Shown here: positions 59,721 through 64,000 of the stretch, in pieces
Layout of the letters: the number at the start of each line of letters is the position of its first letter
How positions within the stretch are numbered: position 1 is the stretch's first letter
NCBI RefSeq assembly: GCF_003590095.1
Contig: NC_039482.1
Location: 13,409,657 to 13,473,656 of the forward strand
DNA: 64,000 nucleotides
DNA from: Trichoplusia ni
Taxonomy: Eukaryota; Arthropoda; Insecta; Lepidoptera; Noctuidae
Direction: 5' to 3'
Position numbers and translations under genes: made by a program
The notes under the pieces: model-generated
What the model was told of the DNA's origin: nothing
Database searches by the model: none
Seen by the model: only the letters and a program-made list of their open reading frames with translations

Positions 59721-60289
59721 CCAAAGAATGCTTTAGGAAATTCCGAAAGTTTTGAACTTGAAAGTCCATTTGTATTTAGATCTGAGAATGTAGATATAAA
59801 TAATCGTATTTACTATGGACAGGAAAATATCGGATCAATAAATAATTTTGTAAGTACAACTGACGAAAACGACGATGATAACGTTAAAAATATTAATGCA
59901 CAAAACATAATAGGATTAGACAAGAAAAATGAAGTGACAAGTTTTAACCCAAGGAAAAAATCTCAAGAAATGTTGTCGGTTCCAAATAATTGTGTGTATG
60001 ACAACACTCATTTAGTAAACATTCAAATCTATGGATTAACTCCGTGAAGTATTCATGATGTTTTATCGGGCGTGTCAAAACATGGTGTTAATCAGTTGAG
60101 TTATGACAGGAATATATCAAATATTTAAATAAAACACCTGTTTTATTATGCATAGATGAAAAGTGTAAAGGTATTAAAATATTAGAGCCGTGCAAAATGA
60201 TAAATAAGACACCTATAGCTTTATCAAGATTTTTCAAAATGACGGCAGAAAAATACTCGTATAATTTGACGCATATTAATTTAGACTAA
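59721..60289 (+). pseudogene. Decayed coding region of unknown family
   Basis: On plus, one frame is open for 108 codons (59721 to TGA at 60045), continues another 26 codons to TAA at 60126, then a shifted frame is open from about 60122 to TAA at 60287-60289. The peptide text (for example QENIGSINNFVSTTDENDDD and CKMINKTPIALSRFFKM) is Asn/Ile/Lys-rich yet varied, unlike chance frames. It has no usable ATG at its start and an in-frame stop plus a frameshift, so it is broken. It ends in a small inverted repeat, AATTTAGA-CTAAA-TCTAAATT. Not recognised. Origin could be a host gene, a large DNA transposon or an inserted virus; nothing here decides. Confidence 0.5.
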
Positions 60290-62213
60290 ATCTAAATTAG
60301 TCATCTTAAGGCTTTATTTATTTAAAAAAATATATGCTGATCCTTTGTAGATAGCCGAATCTATTAGTATTATCCGTATTTTATGAGTGTATTTTTAAGA
60401 CTCCATTAAATCGACTAGCTATAGATCAAGGTTGAGGATTCGACGAATCTCGAGAATAAATTTGAGCAAAAAGTTTCGTTTGCAGATGCAACCGAGAGAC
60501 CCACTAAACCATGGGTGTCTTTGCAACCTTTTTTGAATATATTATTGGCCCTTCAATGATTTGATTTCGTATTCACGTTTTGTATTTGGCAGATGTTCTG
60601 CGACCGTGTGGCACTGGCATTTGCATTTATATCTGTTTTAGCTTGATGTGATTTGATTTTATTACTTTTATGGGTTTTTGTCCGACCTGTCCCACAGTTG
60701 CTACCAGAGGTCCGGTTAGTGGTCGTAACTTTCTTGAATTAGCGACAGTTACATATTACGATCTGTATCCTCCGGGGTAATAACAATAATAACCTGGAAT
60801 TATGGTCTTTGTTCTTTTAGACATTCGAATGACCACGAGGAGGTCATAACCCATCTCTAGTACTTTAAAATCGTTGCTAAACGTATCATTTCCACTTTTT
60901 ACATGGACATTAAGCTAGACTCTCACGCGTTCCTAAGATCGAAACAGTTATTCTCGTGGCTAAGTAGTATTGCACGTACAATTAGCATTTCGTCGATAAT
61001 CCTATCATCATTGCAGTCCATTTCTCTAAATTGATGCCTTGTTCGTACTCGTTTCCAATATAAATTTATAACAGTATTCAAGTTTCTCAATTCAACTACA
61101 ATTCAAATTGAATCAATGCTTGTTCTCATTGCGAACATCGATTCCCTTTACCGCATTGTAATTTAGTTAGCTATCACATTTAGAATGGCTCCGTTCCCTC
61201 GTCCTTTGCCCGAACTGGAGCATGTGGAGTACTTGTGTTTATGTCCTTTAATTAAATTTGTATTAGAACTAGTTTCTCGATGGCAGTATCTGTGAATTTA
61301 ATCTTAAATTGGGAGTGGGGCATGTTTTGGTTGTTATAGATTTTATGACGAGCATTTATCAATATGCGACTAGAAGGCAGTTTGCCGATGTTAATTGTCA
61401 ATTAACATGTATCTAACAAAATATTATAAGCTTTATTTAAATTGAGGCTAGTTTTGTAAATGATCCAGCAAGTTTCCAAATTCGGTATGGTGCCTATTTG
61501 CCAAATGTTACTTTTGACTTCTTAATAATATCATTAAAGACAAACATCGTCATCACTTAAAAAGAACATTCATTATAATAATTATATTGCGACACTAAGG
61601 CCGCCCATCGGCCTTAACTTTTTAAAACTGTTTCATTGTCAGGCATCAATTTAAATCTATCACTCCGATCACAATGTCCGTTGTTTTAATATAAACTGTA
61701 TATTAATTGTGGATCACGTAAACTGCTTAAATATTCAAATCAAATGACATTGGATTTCTGCTTACATGGATCTCAAACCATTTGTTTATATTTAGTTCCT
61801 TCTTAAATATTCACAAGATTACATCAAATGGAAAAACTCCATTTGGTTTCAATTTAATTGATTCCTCATATCTCTCAACTTTTTCTAAAAATATTCACAG
61901 CTTTCGCTATCTGTTGACATCAAATTAAATTCTAAAATAATGATGCAAAGACAAAGCGCATTCTAAAAACAATCAGGAACGTCAATCATTTGAATCAAAC
62001 ATCAAGCCTCATCAAGTCAGCCGGATCAAACGTAATGAACGCTTGCGACGCCATTTATGGGCTCGTTCGCTGCGCCCGCGCAATCGGCTCAGCGATATCT
62101 GTATCACATCGCATTGTCGTTAACGATGCGGATTGTGTGAAATGTGGAATGGTTCTGTTCAGCTTGTGTAGTTAGCGATGTAATTTAAGTTTTGCTATTC
62201 TTTTATTTATTTT

Positions 62214-62300
62214 CAGGGTTCTATACCTACACGGTTAAATCAGATTCCTTTTACTGAGGTTCCGTTGTCTGTACGTCTATCCGTACACCTCAAAAAATAT
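62214..62300 (+). mobile_element. Lepidopteran GGGTTCCGTAC-type repeat, copy 3
   Basis: GGGTTCTATACCTACACGGT, then TTTTACTGAGGTTCCGTTGT and CTGTACGTCTATCCGTACA, the family's opening and its decayed ccgtccgtc run. Confidence 0.5.
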
Positions 62301-63599
62301 TAGCTGACGTTCGAGTTTGAATCTCTCTTATCGAAAGAGAGTGGTTCTTTGATATTTAAGCAGTTAACGTAATCAGTAATCACTAAAAACCTTCCAAAAG
62401 GTCTTTGCTAAACAAAATTCATGATTTATAACCATTTATTAGACGTAGAGAAATAGTAAGGATAAATCATTAAAAAAGGACAGATATGAATGCAAGAGAG
62501 AGATGATGCGAGGTAAAAATAATATGTGAAAATATGTGGTTATATTATCTCTTGTGGTCTGTGGTTTTGTGTGTACCTTGTGGTCCAGTTACTCACATCG
62601 TTAGGAGATACTTGTATATTTCCAGTCTTCTTCAACATATTTCACCTTTCTAGGATTATCAGATCTAAGAACTAGGAATAAAAGTATGCTATGGATGGTG
62701 ACAGCATTTTTCTCAATTTATATTTTAAAAATTATGGAAGCTAATAAACGGATCATGGGCATACCGAAAATTTGTACCTAATCAATTAAAATCATCGGTA
62801 TGTGTATTCTCGTATAATATTCCCAATAATCATGATGAATTAAAGATTATGGAGACATCGACAGCTAAATGCAGTCGGGACTGTGACCGTAGCCATCTTG
62901 ATGGAATATTTCCCATTAATGACACAATATCTTGATATGGTGTTCATTATAACGATACAAAGGTCTTCGAATCCAAATTTAGTGTCTATGAAATTTAAAT
63001 AATTGAAAATGATTGTACAGATAACGTTATTAAGATATTAAAGTTCGGTAGGCTTTGGTTCGTTTTTGATAGGCGCTACTTTGTCGGCATCGCGATGTAC
63101 ACTTAATAAACTAATCCTAATTTAATAATTCATTAACCATAGAAGATTATTTGTTAATTATACTTCTTCTGTTTTAAGCTAAGGATAATTGTTTATTAAT
63201 TCAAATATTAATTCATGTTTGTAATAACCGATTTAAATATCGATTTATTCTGAAGTACTACTTAGACTGCGCTTTGTAACGAAACCATAGCGCGATTCAG
63301 ACACGTACAACGCCATCTATCGAGCGCGCATACAATATTTATCGCAATACAATGGAGTTTTAGCTTTATTAATTTAATGAATTATGAATTTTATGTATTA
63401 ATTTGTATTAATGATAGTCTGTGTATTACATTTATATTATTCTTTTCTATTCTATGTATGTATTCATCCAATTGAATAGGTACTTAAACAACGAACAAAG
63501 TTAACAATGCAGTCAAAATCCATACATAATGTTCTTGCCAAACCGCAAATATAAAATTGTTTTCTATGGCATATTATTTTTAATGTTTTTATAATTTTT

Positions 63600-63860
63600 C
63601 CTTTATATGTGGCTAAGGACCTATCTTGGTGCAAAATTTGAAGTTTCTAAGTCTGCTAGAAGTACCTTAGATTTTTGATGATCTGTCAGTGAGTCAGTGA
63701 GTCAGTGAGTGACAAAATGGTGTAACTTTGATCGACCGTAACTCCTAAACCATTAATTCAATTGGCATGTAATTTCGAACTTAAGCTTGTTCTAATGCCT
63801 ACTATTATTCCCCGAAAAGCTAAACTCCTAGCTTTGTCCACGTCGAAGATACAGGGGGGG
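63600..63860 (+). mobile_element. Dispersed repeat with GTCAGTGA tandem
   Basis: Includes three GTCAGTGA units (63685-63708), 'cgaccgtaactcctaaacca', 'attggcatgtaatttcgaac' and 'cccgaaaagctaaactccta'. The wording matches a known class of short Lepidoptera repeats, probably Helitron- or MITE-derived; limits are uncertain. Confidence 0.45.
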
Positions 63861-64000
63861 CGAAACAGCCGCGAATCGCTTCGAGAAAAGATGGTACGGC
63901 CGTGCCCGTTTTGCTCGAGACTTGGCAGGGGCACTGCCGTGCCCTCAGATAATCACTAACATTCACCTGCAATTGTGTTTTGAGTGATGTTTTGAAAATT

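Larger units (their letters stand above)
60290..64000. other. Gene-poor right end
   Basis: AT-rich, no supported exon. Contains a GGGTTCCGTAC-type repeat (62214-62300), a GC islet with TGCGCCCGCGCA (62071-62082), and a dispersed repeat with GTCAGTGA units (63600-63860). Confidence 0.5.

Overview
This is eukaryotic nuclear DNA, almost certainly from a moth or butterfly (Lepidoptera). It is AT-rich, its genes are split by GT-AG introns, and it carries repeats I know as typical of Lepidoptera: Helitron-like miniature elements, tRNA-derived SINEs, the element that opens with a degenerate GGGTTCCGTAC-like sequence, and a CR1-group LINE with a (TTTTGA)n tail. No bacterial or plasmid features were seen.

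Layout. 1-2240: intergenic, with a Helitron-like fragment (81-262) and a compact 163-bp element with perfect 14-bp terminal inverted repeats and nested stems (1857-2019). 2241-4428, minus: a three-exon armadillo-repeat gene matching RSPH14 (radial spoke head 14). 4878-8792, minus: the last five exons of ODAD3/CCDC151 (outer dynein arm docking complex), cut off by a run of exactly 1000 N (8793-9792). The two genes lie head to tail about 450 bp apart, and both encode parts of motile axonemes, which in a moth means mainly sperm flagella.

9793-64000 is nearly gene-empty and looks like very large introns or a gene desert. Two short exon-like pieces on the plus strand are easy to miss: a GC-rich start exon encoding a signal peptide (23668-23801) and a 79-bp exon with clean splice sites encoding the first four cysteines of an EGF-like domain (49588-49666). 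They may belong to one secreted or membrane gene with giant introns, but their splice phases do not join directly, so further exons would be needed. A third possible plus-strand start exon lies at 34749-34924.

About 28542-34300, minus, is an apparently intact CR1-group LINE. ORF1 (503 aa) has coiled coils, a SUMO-interacting-type motif and a fold that looks like an SGNH esterase without its catalytic residues. ORF2 (endonuclease plus reverse transcriptase) has no usable AUG. It overlaps ORF1 in the -1 frame at a textbook U UUA AAC slippery heptamer, so the element probably makes ORF2 by programmed -1 frameshifting.

The desert also holds isolated GC-rich islets with NRF-1/EWG-type 12-bp palindromes, some next to PHO/YY1-type ATGGCGG motifs, a pair of DREF sites, several perfect hairpins, a decayed unidentified coding region (59721-60289), and fragments of other LINEs, SINEs and Helitrons. 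I found no CRISPR array, rRNA or intact tRNA gene.
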